Below, one piece after another: positions 13,087 through 24,120 of a stretch of 64,000 nt of DNA. The notes beneath the pieces were generated by a model. It did not search any database. It saw nothing but the letters and a program-made list of their open reading frames with translations, and was not told the origin of the DNA. A program made the position numbers and the translations under genes. Every line of letters starts with the position of its first letter. Positions within the stretch are counted from its first letter, which is position 1. Source of the DNA: Jacaranda mimosifolia (taxonomy: Eukaryota > Streptophyta > Magnoliopsida > Lamiales > Bignoniaceae); contig CM032121.1 in the NCBI GenBank assembly GCA_018894105.1, positions 27,186,230 through 27,250,229 on the forward strand, read 5' to 3'.

Positions 13087-14074
13087 ATATTTTAAATGTA
13101 CAAGAGTCAAATTTTTTATCTATTGAACTTGGAATTGTTTGTGACAATGTTATTTAGGCTTAGATGAACATAGGGTTGAGCAAAATTCATACATCTTTTG
13201 TCAAGCTCATTGGTTTATGCAAGTGAAAGGAATATTTTGCAAAAATCTACTATGATATTTTGCTATATGATGTAGTTCAATGAAATTAAACTGTTCAAGT
13301 TCCCACTTTGTGTTGGTAAATTGAATCTCTTTTGTTGATTGAAATGAATGGGACTTCCATTTCTTAGATTTGCTTTCAGTTTAGAAACGGCTATTTTGCC
13401 AGTTCGGGAGCTTTGTTCCAACTTGTGATAACTTACATTTGGAGTTTCGGCAAACTTTTCCACATTTTATTTGTATGGTTATTTTTGGCCCTGAATGCAA
13501 GTAAAATGGGTAAGTTCCTCATACACATGTTGGTGTTCATGTTTGAAGGCACAATGATTCAATGTAGAGAAATGATGATGGTTGAGGAAAGAAGAATGTG
13601 AAGCCAAATGTCTCTCTTTGTTTTCTTCTATCACAAATTCATTTTTTCGATACTTTTTTGTTTGTTAAATTTGGGTTTTGGTTATTGTATTGATTCTTTG
13701 AACTTCTTATTTCTGACTGCTTTTGTTTATATTCTGGTCCAATTTGATTTATTCCGCTACTAAATAGAATCAATGTTTTACAAATAACTATCTTAGTTTC
13801 TTTCTTAGTAATCTAGCAAATCTTTCTTATACTGACCTTAATCCACAATTTTTGTGCAGCTGCTTGGAGTTATTTTAGGCATGTTTTCAATCAATATGGC
13901 AAACTTGGTTCCATCAAGCCAATAAACAAACAACTTGCTCAACAACTAATAAGATAACTTGAAATTACACCAACTTGGAACATACAAAAAACTAAAATCT
14001 GTTACTCTAAACTAACTCCATCAACCACCTAGAAACAGACAGACTTCAACATACACATCTTATGAAAAAAACAC
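13087..14074. other. MULE internal spacer between convergent genes
   Basis: This is the 3'-to-3' spacer between the transposase and the minus-strand GRF gene. It is AT-rich. I see no third gene; short frames on both strands lack recognisable motifs. Confidence 0.5.
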
Positions 14075-14507
14075 CTATAATACATTCAATTTGCAACCAA
14101 GCCAAACAAGTACACAGCAAAACCAAGATGCCACTGCAACAGCTACCAAACACATCTTCCTCATTCTTGCCATTTCAATCTCCGTCGAGTTTATTATACG
14201 AAAAAGACCTGGAATTATATTTTTTGCTCTTGGACACATAGGTGGGTCTGCCCATTGGAAAAAACCACACCTATTTCTCTGAAAAAAAGGGCAGAAAATA
14301 GTTAATCAAACATTAAACCCCTCTTCCAATCATAATGTTTTACAACATCCAGATTCAGGGCCAGAATCTTACCTAATGTGGACAAGAATGGAACCTTCTG
14401 TCTAGATTCAACTAAATCCAAGATGTTCTTAGTTGTGCCTTCAACCCACAGTAACATTGCAGAGGTTCAAAGGATTTTGTAGATGATGTGGAGGAAGAGC
14501 TCGCCAT
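14075..14507 (-). pseudogene. GRF zinc-finger / membrane-anchored protein of the MULE (two exons, broken)
   Basis: Exon 1 runs from the ATG at 14507 down to 14373, where it meets a GTAAG donor. Exon 2 runs from 14278 (after TTTCAG) to the TAG at 14075-14077. The two exons join in frame (45 + 67 codons). The product has a serine-rich start, CYCG near residue 18, RTSW, a DRRFHSC block, CGFFQWADPPMCP at the start of exon 2, then a hydrophobic tail (LVAVAVASWFCCVLVWLG). Cys-X-Cys, RRF-X-X-C and CGFF-X-W are the hallmark of a GRF-type zinc finger; the tail looks like a C-terminal membrane segment. Two in-frame TAG codons (codon 32 and the last codon of exon 1) break it. It lies convergent to the transposase with its start about 180 bp from the right inverted repeat, the place of mudrB in maize MuDR. 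The role is unknown; a nucleic-acid-binding accessory factor is a guess. Confidence 0.8.
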
Positions 14508-14616
14508 TATCACAAATCAATTCGGAGAAAGCTTTCGTTAACAATGTGGTATGAGATTTGGGGGAGAAGCAGAAATGGGAGCTTACAGATTTGGGAGTCG
14601 AGAACACATAAAGAAA

Positions 14617-14673
14617 AAGAAGAAGAAGAAGAAGAAGAAGAAGAAGAAGAAGAAGAAGAAGAAGAAGAAGAAG
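14617..14673 (+). repeat. (GAA)n microsatellite
   Basis: A run of about 19 GAA/AAG units sits between the GRF gene and the right inverted repeat of the MULE. The lysine-rich and phenylalanine-rich reading frames across it are products of this repeat. Confidence 0.95.
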
Positions 14674-14686
14674 ACAAGCCCTAGAT

Positions 14687-15038
14687 TTATTCTCGCTTTT
14701 TTAGTCCTCGGATGGGTGGTGTTGAGGTGGCGAGATTTTTTAATTAATGTGGCATTCCAATGGTGAGATGACATGGTGTGGTCACCCAATTCGGCATGGC
14801 TACAGTCTTTCCGGCAACACATGGCGATATTGCCCCAAATTTGGGGTCACGTGGAAGACGCGTGCCACAATCCGGCGAAATTAACACAATTTTCTGACGA
14901 AAAGGACCTAAATTGCAGAGAAAAGGACTCAATGCGATGAATTGCACAATATAGTAGACGTATTTTAAAATTGCAAATCTTTAATGCCCTTTTTTTGCGG
15001 CATGCAAAAGTTAGTGGACTAATTTTGCATTTTCCCCC
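14687..15038 (-). repeat. Right terminal inverted repeat of the MULE
   Basis: Reverse complement of 8223-8577 with scattered differences. It ends GCATTTTCCCCC and is followed directly by the TAATTAAGT target duplication. By analogy with MuDR it should carry the promoter of the leftward GRF gene. Confidence 0.9.
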
Positions 15039-15193
15039 TAATTAAGTTAAGCTTTCCATGTTTACCTTATAATATCAATTCTCAATGACTAATTAATACA
15101 TATGTTTATTGTTTTCCTTTGATGTGTTATGATATATTAATGGTGTGTTGAATTCATTTTTCTGTCTACACTAGGTTTACTAATGCAAATACC

Positions 15194-17293
15194 GGCAAAA
15201 TTACAAAATTCGTTCTGTAACTTTACCTCATTTGGTTTTTCGTCCTATAAATTGCATAATATCAATTCTAGTCCTATAAGTAATAAAAAATTATCACTTT
15301 TCGTCCTTTTTTCGCCGGAGCCAGCGAAACTCGACAGAAAATGTGACGTGGCACACCGGGTGTGTGGAAATTCCTTGTTTCTGCCTCATTGGACTGCCTA
15401 GTAGGCATTTTTTGTCTTTTTCTTGCTTAATTGGCAGCATGTATGTCTTTTCTTCTTCTTTTTTTAAATTTCAAATATATTACATAATTTATATATACAC
15501 ACACACACATATATACACATCTATTTATATATATATATTTATATATTACATATTATCATTTTCTCTCCAAAAAACAATTTTTTTTCCTTGAATATCCTTC
15601 ATTATCCCCAAAACTTTCCCATTTTTTAATATATACATACATATATTATATATACATCATATATATATTATAACAATAAAAAAATTACTCAATTTTATTT
15701 TCACCTCAAAAATCTAACAAAAAAGCATTGATTTGACTACTACAGTAAAAAAAAAAAAAAATTCCCCGAATCATAAACAAACATACCAAAATTCTCCAAA
15801 ATCAAATTTTAACTAATTTCCAAAACATAACCAAAATTAATCACATTCCCCAACACAATTTTCATATTTTTCAATAATTTATTCTCTCAAAACACATAAT
15901 AAAATCACGCAAAAAATATAACCAAACATTCTCCTAATTTGCCATTAACCAAATTTTTTTAACTCACATATATTTAAAATAATTTAATTAAATTTAAACA
16001 TATATTAAAATTCCTAACCCCCACCCCAACCCAACCCAACCCAACCCAACCCCCGCCTCGCCACCCCCCACCTACTGTTGGCCCACGCAAACGGCCACGA
16101 GCGAGCTCACCATGGCCGTCGCCTGGCCAAATTTGGCTAGGCGACCATGGCTGAGCGGCCAGGCGAGGTGCTAGCCATGGTGAGCTCGGCTAGCCACCTA
16201 CCAGGTGGTTAGGGAGAGGTAGGGGAATATATCCATGGTCGGTCCATCATGGGGCAAGGCGAGGGTTGGGCTGGGGGTTAGGAATTTTAATTTATGTTTA
16301 AGTTTAATTAAATTATTTTAAATATGTGAGTTAAAATAATATGGTTAATGGCAAATTAGGAGAATGCTTAGTTATATTTTTTGTGTGATTTTATTATGTA
16401 TTTTGGGAGAATAAATTATTGGAGATTATGAAAATTGTGTTGGGGAATGTGATTAATTTTTGGTTATGTTTTGGAAAATAGTTAAAAATTGATTCTAAAG
16501 AATTTTGGTATGTTTGTTTATGTTATGGGGGAGAATTTTTTTTTATTGTAGCAGTCAAATCAATACTTTTTGGTTAGATTTTTGGGGTGAAAATGAAATT
16601 GAGTGTTTTTTTTATTGTTATAATAATAATAAAATATATATATGATGTATATATATATTAAAAAATGCGAAAATTTTGGGGATAATGAAGGATATTCAAG
16701 GAAAAAAAATTGTGTTTTGGAGGGAAAATGATGATATGTAATATATAAATATATATATAAATAGATGTGTATATATATGCGTGTGTATATATAAATTATA
16801 TAATGTATTTGAAATTTAAAAAAAGAAAGAAAAGAAAAGGCATGTATGCTGCCAACTAAGCAAGAAAAAGACAAAAAATGTCCACTAGGCAGAAACAAGA
16901 AATGTCCACACACTCGATGTGCCACGTCACATTTTCCGGCGAGTTTTGCTAGCTTCGGAGAAAAAAGGATGAAAAATGACAATTTTTTAATACTTATAGG
17001 ACTAGAATTGATATTATGTAATTTATAGGACGAAAAACCAAATAAAGTAAAGTTACAGGATGAATTTTGTAATTTTGCCTGCCATGTCAGCGGCCAATGA
17101 GGCAAAAACAAGTAATGTCGACATGCCCGGTGTGCCACGTCATATTTTCCGGCGAGTTTCACCGGCTCCGGCGTAAAAAGGACGAAAAATGACAATTTTT
17201 TAATACTTATAGGACTAGAATTGATATTATGCAATTTATAAGACAAAAAACCAAATGAGGTAAAATTACAGGACAAATTTTGTAATTTTATCT
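15194..17293. mobile_element. 2.1-kb palindromic MULE-like element with GC-rich core
   Basis: Left and right halves are mirror images over most of their length. For example 15194-15330 pairs with 17170-17293, and the block around 15840-15960 pairs with 16340-16470. The outer ends are flanked by the 9-mer GCAAATACC at 15185-15193 and 17294-17302, a Mutator-type target duplication. The centre (about 16019-16270) is GC-rich and holds an (AACCC)n run and several CCATGG/GGCTAG words. No transposase is present. The 245-residue minus frame covering 16560-17297 is a by-product of the repeat arm, not a protein. Confidence 0.85.
16880..17290 (-). repeat. Tandem duplication of the terminal module in the right arm
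   Basis: The right arm holds two successive copies of an approximately 200-bp module (roughly 16885-17075 and 17100-17290). Both carry the same block, a CCACGTCA word followed by TTTTCCGGCGAGTTT and then a shared ACTTATAGGACTAGAATTG word. The left arm carries the module only once (15200-15420), so the element is asymmetric. Confidence 0.75.
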
Positions 17294-17429
17294 GCAAATA
17301 CCTATCTATACATATTCCTCCATTACTAGTTACTATTTATATCAGCTTCATAAAATTAAATTCTCCCACTTGGAGACCCGCTACCCTCATATATGATATA
17401 ACTTTCTCTAACTGCAGCTAATATCCAAT

Positions 17430-18659
17430 ATGTTAGGTCAGTCATCCTCCGACCTCCACTCCCATAAAAAACCCAAGAATGTTTCTCCAAGAAACATGTC
17501 TAATTCAATTCGAGTTCTCTGCTGCAAATGTTCCCAGCTGTTCATAACCCTTCTCTTCCAGGTTTTCATTCTACACTTCTTTTTTCGTGCTCCCCTCAAA
17601 ATTTGCATCTTTTCGTCAAGATATACAAAAGAAAATTGCGCTGCTGCAACCTCCTGGAATTGAAAAAATGCGAGTACGGAATGGTGCACGTCTATGACCT
17701 TCCCCCCCCCCCCCCCCCCCCCCCCCCCGCCCATGTTTAACAAAGTGTTATTACACAATTGTCGCGATTTGGATCCGTGGCACTCGCGTTTGTAATGCGA
17801 TTTCAAACCATGGTCTCGGGCCGAAGGCCACCGGGTTTATGGGCGAGCCAGAAAATCTTTTTCCGGCGTGGTATTGGACGGACATGTTTGCCGGCGAAGT
17901 CATCTACCATGTTAGAATCTTGATGCACATGTGTAGGACTACGGAGCGAGAATAAGCCACGGCTTTCTACATAACATTTTACGCTGGACTCGCGGTGCAC
18001 AAGTATTTGTTCACAAATTACACGGCAAAAGAGCGCGACATGCATTGCGACAGGTTGCTAAGGTGGGTCCATGATCAGCCGCCCCAGAGGAGATCTAACG
18101 GCTCCGACCACTTCATGATGCTTGGTAGAATGACGTGGGATTTTCGACGGTAGAGAGATGAAGACTGGGGATCAAGCTTCATCCACATGACGTCTATGAA
18201 ACGTGTCCTGCGGCTGGCAGTAGAAAGAGACCCTTGTGAGCAGACTTCTATCTGCAGCCTAGGGGTGATGCCTTCACAAGAAGGTCCACGTTTGACTGCA
18301 TGTTGGCTGGTTCGATACCGGTTTTATTCTTGAAAAGAAGCATTTACAATCAATATGAGTGGTTTTTGGGTGATGAACCGGAGAAATTCTCGGTTTTTAT
18401 AGATTGGAAAGATGTCAGAAATGGCACGTCCATAAGAAAAGTAGTGGAAGGGTACAACGGAGACCAGGTGAGAAAAATAAGAGAAAAAGTGATCAATGCA
18501 ACACCAAAAATTGTGTATAGTATTGTGCCTAGTGATGAAGTGGGGAGTACAAATGATGCTTTTGATGTTGTTATTAATGGCGCATTGAGGAGGTTTCATG
18601 AGCAAAAATGGAAGAAGAATGGTGGTACGTACAAGTGCTGGAAGCAGGGACTTAAGTGA
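17430..18659 (+). pseudogene. GT47 exostosin-family glycosyltransferase pseudogene (MUR3/XLT2-like)
   Basis: Members of this family are Golgi type II membrane enzymes that add sugars, often galactose, to xyloglucan side chains. Visible parts in order: an ATG at 17430 with a hydrophobic anchor (LFITLLFQVFILHFFF, near 17534-17582); VHVYDLPP at about 17680; HNCRDLDPWHSR, then in another frame NHGLGPKATG, WYWTDMFAGEV and ILMHMCRT; TAFYITFYAGLAV; MMLGRMTWDFRR; SSFIHMTSMKRVL; then, after a further frame change, FYLQPRGDAFTRRS, FDCMLAGSIPVLF and the C-terminal domain to the stop at 18657-18659. Damage: a 27-C run in place of the residues after DLPP, in-frame stops (for example TAA near 17953 and TAG near 18150), frameshifts, and a missing block between the SSFIHM and QPRGD regions. 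It is intronless, as is common for this subfamily. Galactosyltransferase identity is from memory of the family pattern; the exact subgroup is uncertain. Confidence 0.85.
17702..17728 (+). repeat. Poly(C) run of 27 bases inside the GT47 pseudogene
   Basis: The mononucleotide run falls exactly at the Pro-Pro of the DLPP motif, and the following FNK codons resume in a different frame. It probably grew from a short CCTCC-type stretch by slippage after the gene lost constraint. Confidence 0.9.
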
Positions 18660-19634
18660 TAGACTTGAGAATTGAGATAACAAATTTTAGAAGAATTGGA
18701 TTGATGACTTTTTAGATGTTGGTAGCTAGGTTGATATATAATTGAAGACATAGGATACTGTTCTCGTTTTATCAAGATTAATTCAAAAGTAATGAGCACA
18801 ATTTCAGCAGTGATGAGCATGGAAACAGCACAGAGTTAGTGGTACGTACGTAATAATTGCTGCTTTTACAAACTTGAGATTTGTACTTCAATTTTTTGTT
18901 TTTCAATTGCAAAATGTTGTTGTTTGTATATAAATGACACAAATACTTTTTGCAATAAATTTATCCCATCCCTTAATCGTTGTTCATTTTACGAACTGTG
19001 ACATACTCAAAAGGCATTTCATGGCATAGTCATTGAAGGAAAATCGAGAAAATGTTTATTTTTGTTTAAGAAGTATGTACGAAAATATGATAAAAACATG
19101 TCATAAGAATGAAGTTACACCTAATTTATTTTGAAATAAATACAAGTTTTGTAATAAATATTCTTTTATGTAAGTTTTCTTTTAATTAGTGGTTTGCATA
19201 TCGAATTTTTATATTATTATCTATTATATTTGTAAATAATCGAAAATAAGTTCGTATTAAAGTGATGATTGAAAAATATAAATATATATAATTTTGATGT
19301 TAATGAAATGATATGAAATTGTCAAAAAATTTTAGGAGAAAAAAGTATCTTATGGGAAATGTTTGATTTTATATGTTTTGGATAACTATAATTATTATCA
19401 AAATTCAAATACCAAATAAATATTACCTCAGTGTTGAGAAGTCCCAGTGCTTCCATTTTGAGTGATGAAGTGAGAAAGAAGGTTGCATATATATAATATT
19501 GAAGCCGCAGACGTTAAGTATTGAATCTTTAAGTAATCCTCAAGACATTTATACTTAATTCGATTTAAAGATATGAATTTATTCTTCTAAACATTTTTAT
19601 AGGGAACAAAAAAGTGCATATACATTTTTCTTAC
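18660..19634. other. Non-genic flank downstream of the GT47 pseudogene
   Basis: AT-rich with no supported frame. The first couple of hundred bases may be the former 3' untranslated region of the pseudogene (a run with AATAAATT occurs near 18954), but no signal proves it. Confidence 0.4.
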
Positions 19635-19643
19635 AATATAAAA

Positions 19644-21268
19644 GGATAAATTGCACAACGCCCCCCTGTGATATTCGAAATTAATTCATAACCCCCTGTG
19701 AAACAGATATTTACTCCTACACCCCCCTATATTTAATTGAACGTAACTTACTTGACCCAACAACCTTCTTATTCTTGTTTGATGTCCAATTAGTATTAAA
19801 AAAATAGAGTTGCACTAAAATAAAATTGAAATTCAAATAATTTTTACTTTTACCTTATCTATTATTTATATCATTTTTTAAATAATTTTTTCTTCCATTT
19901 CAAATTACATAATATTTAATATTTATAAAAAGGATATATAATATGTTTCTATTTATACTTATATATATATATAATATGTATAGATGTATAAGTTTATGTA
20001 TAGATATATACATATATATTTTTTATTTAATATATATAAATTCTTTTATTTATTCCAAATTAAATAATGTCTAATATTTAAAATAGTATATATAATAGTT
20101 TTTATTTACACTTATATAATATACATATATAAATTTATCTATAAATACATTATATATTATTTATTTATACATATCATGTATATCCATATATATAAAGGAA
20201 ATTTAATTCTTTTTAAATTAAACAATATTTAATATTTATAAAAAATAACATATTTTTTATTCATAGTTATATTATTTATTTATACATATCATATAAATCC
20301 ATATATGTAAATTTTCTTTAATTCTTTTAAAATTAAATAAATTTAATATTTATAAAAATATAATATTTTTTATTTATAGTTATATATAAAATATATGTAC
20401 ATCTATAAATATAAACATATTTTTTTATCTATAGATATAATATATATATAAAAATTTTCTTTTCTTCATTTCAAATTAAATAATATTTATTATTTGTAAA
20501 ATATATATAATATATTTTTTATTTATATTTATATACATATAATATACATATACATAAATTTATCATGACATGTATATATATATGCATATATATAAAATTA
20601 TATATAACATATATATAAAATATTATCTCTCTTCCCCCCCCTCCCAACCACTCCCATCCCCCACCCCACTTCCCCAAGCCCTAACGAGCTGCCATGGTAG
20701 CCGTGCATATTGGCTAGATTTGGCCAGATCAGCCCGGCACCATGGCCAATGGCAGCTACCAGTCTTTTTTTTTTTTTTTTTTTTTTCCTTTTTTGTGCCT
20801 CCAGCAGCCAAACAGCCACTGAGCTACCGGCGGACTAGCAGCCGGTGGGGTGGGTAGGTGGGGGTTGTTCGGGGGTGGGGTTGGGGGTGTATATAGTACA
20901 TTTATATATATATATATATGTATTATATACATTATATTATATACATTATAATATATGTATTATATTATATATATAATAATATATTATATATATTTTAATA
21001 TTTTTTTAAAAATAGAATATGATTTAATTTGGACTATTGATTTCTTAAAAAAGATCTAATGATTGATAAGGAAGGGCATAACTATCTTTTTAGGCATAAA
21101 AAAGCATAGCCAAACGCAACACCTGTGCATGAATTACACACACACCCTCAAGGATGTTGATTGCATGATTTTTAGAAAACACAAGGAACTTTTTTGTATA
21201 TTTTTTTTTCACAGGGGGTTATCAACCAATTTTAAATATCATAGGGGGGGCGCTGTGCAATTTACCTT
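19644..21268. mobile_element. 1.6-kb MULE-like non-autonomous element with GC-rich core
   Basis: The ends are inverted: the left reads GGATAAATTGCACAACGCCC and the right reads the complement GGTAAATTGCACAGCGCCC, followed inward by matching GATAACCCCCTGTGAAA-type words. The flanks are near-identical 9-mers, AATATAAAA (19635-19643) and AATGTAAAA (21269-21277). The arms are extremely AT-rich with many TATATA words. The core (about 20634-20890) is GC-rich with C-rich and G-rich edges, two CCATGG words and a T run (20765-20786). No transposase is present. Confidence 0.75.
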
Positions 21269-21277
21269 AATGTAAAA

Positions 21278-21639
21278 ATTATCAGTATCACAAGTTATAT
21301 ATATTAAGTGTTAAAAGAGTTTATTTGGTCATCTATTATAACTTTTACAAGTACAAAAGTAACAATAATAGTATTTAACTTATCACTATTGACAATTGTG
21401 ACACTTATAATGCGAATGAAAATTTTATCACAAATTATTGTAACAATTTTAATTGTCACTAAATTATCATTATACACATATTACCAATTGCCAATAGTAA
21501 CAGCTTAAAAGAATCAGAATTATTTTATTAGTGATAAAATGAAAATTATTACCCTTATATGATATATACATATATTACGCATCTATAAGACTTGATGTGC
21601 GTGGCTACGATTACTGCGTGCCCGGAAGGCTTCTACTAC
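21278..21639. other. Non-genic AT-rich stretch
   Basis: No supported feature; contains short imperfect repeats of TTATCACTAT-like words. It borders a possible transposon terminus at 21640. Confidence 0.35.
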
Positions 21640-22040
21640 CCCCCCTCCCCCCAAAAAAATGGAATCGTAATTTTCGATGGAATTTTTAGATGAATTCCTA
21701 CAAATTTCCATTGAAACGGCAAATTTTTTATGGAAATTTTGGATAAAAAAAAGGCTCATTGCAAATTAGGTTCCGTTACTTTTCCGACTGACAAATTTCA
21801 TCCAAAAATTTCAGACATTTTTTGATGCATTTTGGACGGACTTTAGAACAATTGGAATTAGGTTAATTTTCGTTAAATTTTCTACCATCAAATTTCATTG
21901 AAAATTTTTCGAGGGACTTATGCCCAATTTACGGTGGTTGTGTATTTTTTAAAAATTAATTTTTCCTATCATTTCGATGGAAATTCGAGGCATTTTTGTC
22001 GAAAAAATAAAGTTTATTATCAAATTTAATATTAATGCAG
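21640..22040. mobile_element. Possible CACTA-type end fragment with GATGGAAATT subterminal repeats
   Basis: A block with repeated direct and inverted TTTCGATGGAAATTT / TTTCCATTGAAA words (near 21672, 21708, 21735, 21890, 21970) follows CTACTACCCCCC...AAAAAAATGG. Clusters of short subterminal repeats like this are typical of CACTA ends. Only one end is recognisable and the terminal CACTA is not clean. Confidence 0.3.
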
Positions 22041-23290
22041 TTGCTCACAATCGTCTTCTTGGACAAATAGTGTTTTGGAAATAGATAAAGTCAAATCAAA
22101 TCTCATAGTTCCTAGAACCATTGAATGGAAGAATGTGAGATCTTGGAAAAGAGAAGGTTATCAATTTTGTGGAACAAGATCACAACACCATTGAAGAAGT
22201 CCTAGATCAATCTTTATTCTTGGACCCTGTCCACCAAATTTAGCCTCACAGATATATATTTCCATTCTAGACCAACTCCTCTTGATCTACAAGTTGAAGA
22301 AATTCAAAATTTTAGATCATAATGGAGGTTCTATCTATGAAAGGAATTTAGATAAACTCTTTGAATAATATTTTAGTCTCTGCAAACAAATGGTATGGTT
22401 TCCAATATCTATAAAGAAAGACCTAATTTTTCTAATATAGATGCTGCAAAAAATTTAATTCTTGGATTTAATGGTTAGTTAAAAGGCTGGTGGGATAATA
22501 CCATCACACCCGAAGCCCAAAATCATATTTTCTAGAGTGTAAAAAAAGATGCAGAAAGAAATCCTATCCTTGATGAGGAAGGACAACTCATTCCGGCTGC
22601 AGTTTCTTCTCCTATTTACACAATTATCATCCACTTCATCAGTAATCCTTAGATCTATCAATAAAGAAATATTAAGTTCCTCCAAAACTTAAATGCATAA
22701 AAGTCCATGATTTCAAGTAGCACAAAGATGTTTTCCTTTCCAAAATCTATGAAAGAAGTTAGGCCAATGGTTCTTTTTGGAAAGAGAAGATCATCTCAGG
22801 CTTACCAAAATTGTTTGTTGAAAAGGTCAGAGAAAAAAATTAAAGAAAAATATGAAGATATCTCTATTCTATATTATGGTGAGATAATTGATCACATTAA
22901 CCTTGTACGCTTACAGTTATGTAATGACCTTAGGCTCAAGACCCAATTGAAAAAGCAGAATCTCACCACTTGAAAAGAGTTTGGAAATTGGTGTGAACAA
23001 TTTAGGTTTCAGAAAATATATTCCCCTTCTTCGAAGACTAAGAGTAAACCACTTAAATACTAACCTATCTCCTAAAAAAGGAAGTTCACCAAAACCAAAA
23101 AGTTTTCCAAGCCCAATTTTCCTAAAAAGTTCCAACAAAAACAAGTTCCAACAAAACCCCCAAATTCCATAATTTGTCATACCTGTCATAAACTAGGCCA
23201 TTATGCTAGTACTTGTGGACTTAGGAAGAGAATCCAACATGTTAGCCTTAAGGAAGAGATCACCTCACAATTCCTTATTTTATGGTTGAT
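22041..23290 (+). pseudogene. Endogenous pararetrovirus (Caulimoviridae-like), capsid/zinc-knuckle region
   Basis: Coding remains of a plant pararetrovirus polyprotein, read on the plus strand through many stops and frame changes. Recognisable marks are a GWWDN block near 22484-22500, usual in the capsid region of this family, and a clean CX2CX4HX4C zinc knuckle (CHTCHKLGHYASTC, 23175-23216) just before the break. Florendovirus-like affinity is likely from the overall pattern but was not tested. The frame is lost at about 23290, where a CACTA transposon interrupts it; viral sequence resumes at 31519. It is a long-dead copy with no intact open frame. Confidence 0.65.
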
Positions 23291-24120
23291 GAAAGTAAGA
23301 AAATGGTCGCTATAACCTACAGTGACCAAAATAATGTTGATCATAGGTGGTCACAACAAGGTAGCTACTAAAAGTATCCAGTGACGAGTTACTACGTTGG
23401 ATGCTGAAGATGCATGTTTAGCGACCATTCAATAATAGTCACTAAAAATAGAATAATCAGTGACAAAATTTTCACTTGCTAATGTAAAAATTCGCGGTTG
23501 CTATAGCGTTACATGGTTGCTATAGTTATGTATACAGTAACCACATCATTTTGGTTGGTAACAACCAAATCTTTAGTAACCAAGTCATCAGTTGCAATAG
23601 GTTTTAAATGGTTGGAATAGTAGTATTATTCAAAATGTTTTAGCAACCACATTGTGACGATAAAGTGTTATTGCTAAAGAATATTTTTTTAGCAACAAAA
23701 TAATTAATTGCAATAATCTTAATATTGTCGCAAGATTTATTGCATTTTTTATGATTGAGTGACCAAAATTGTAGCTATTGATTGCTAAAATGTATGTATT
23801 AGAAACCAAATAATGCTTGCAAATATAAGTTTAATTGGTTGCTAAAATGTGCATGTTAACAACCAAATAGTGATCACAAAGATTGATGGAATTGGTTGCT
23901 AAAATGTATGTATCACTGACTATCAATGGTTGCAAAAACATATTGACCTTGTTGCTAATATACATACAATATAAACCAAATAATGATTGTAGAGAAATAT
24001 TGCAGTTAATTGCTAGTTTGACAAATTTGTAACCAAATAGTAACTGCAAAAATAATTTGAATCAATTGTTAATGTTTATAAAATAACAATCAAATAGTTA
24101 TTCATTATTACAAACTATTA
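23291..24120. repeat. Left subterminal repeat cluster of the CACTA element
   Basis: A degenerate array of GTTGCTAAAATGT, AACAACCAAATAGT and similar words in both orientations at intervals of about 30-60 bp. In CACTA elements these serve as binding sites of the TNPA-type protein. Confidence 0.65.

Larger units (their letters stand above)
8223..15038. mobile_element. Complete Mutator-like element (MULE), 6.8 kb
   Basis: The left end (8223-8577) and right end (14687-15038) are long, closely matching inverted repeats. The element is flanked by the identical 9-mer TAATTAAGT at 8214-8222 and 15039-15047, the target duplication length typical of Mutator elements. Inside are two convergent genes: a MURA-type transposase reading rightward from the left repeat and a GRF zinc-finger membrane protein reading leftward from the right repeat. 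This is the layout of an autonomous MuDR-like element, but both genes now carry nonsense codons, so this copy should be non-functional without help from another copy. Confidence 0.93.

Noticed and set aside
14551..14822. Frames with long Lys or Phe runs
   Set aside because: Produced by the (GAA)n microsatellite next to the MULE inverted repeat; no conserved motif.
16019..16053. Telomere-like (AACCC)n run
   Set aside because: Too short and lacking the plant TTTAGGG unit; it is part of the GC-rich core of a transposon.
16560..17297. 245-codon open frame on the minus strand
   Set aside because: It covers the right arm of a palindromic transposon, repeats itself internally because of the tandem module, and has a low-complexity Phe/Tyr/Ile-rich tail. 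It is a by-product of the repeat.
17438..17806. 122-codon minus frame with a Gly run
   Set aside because: Antisense of the GT47 pseudogene; the glycines are the complement of the poly(C) tract.
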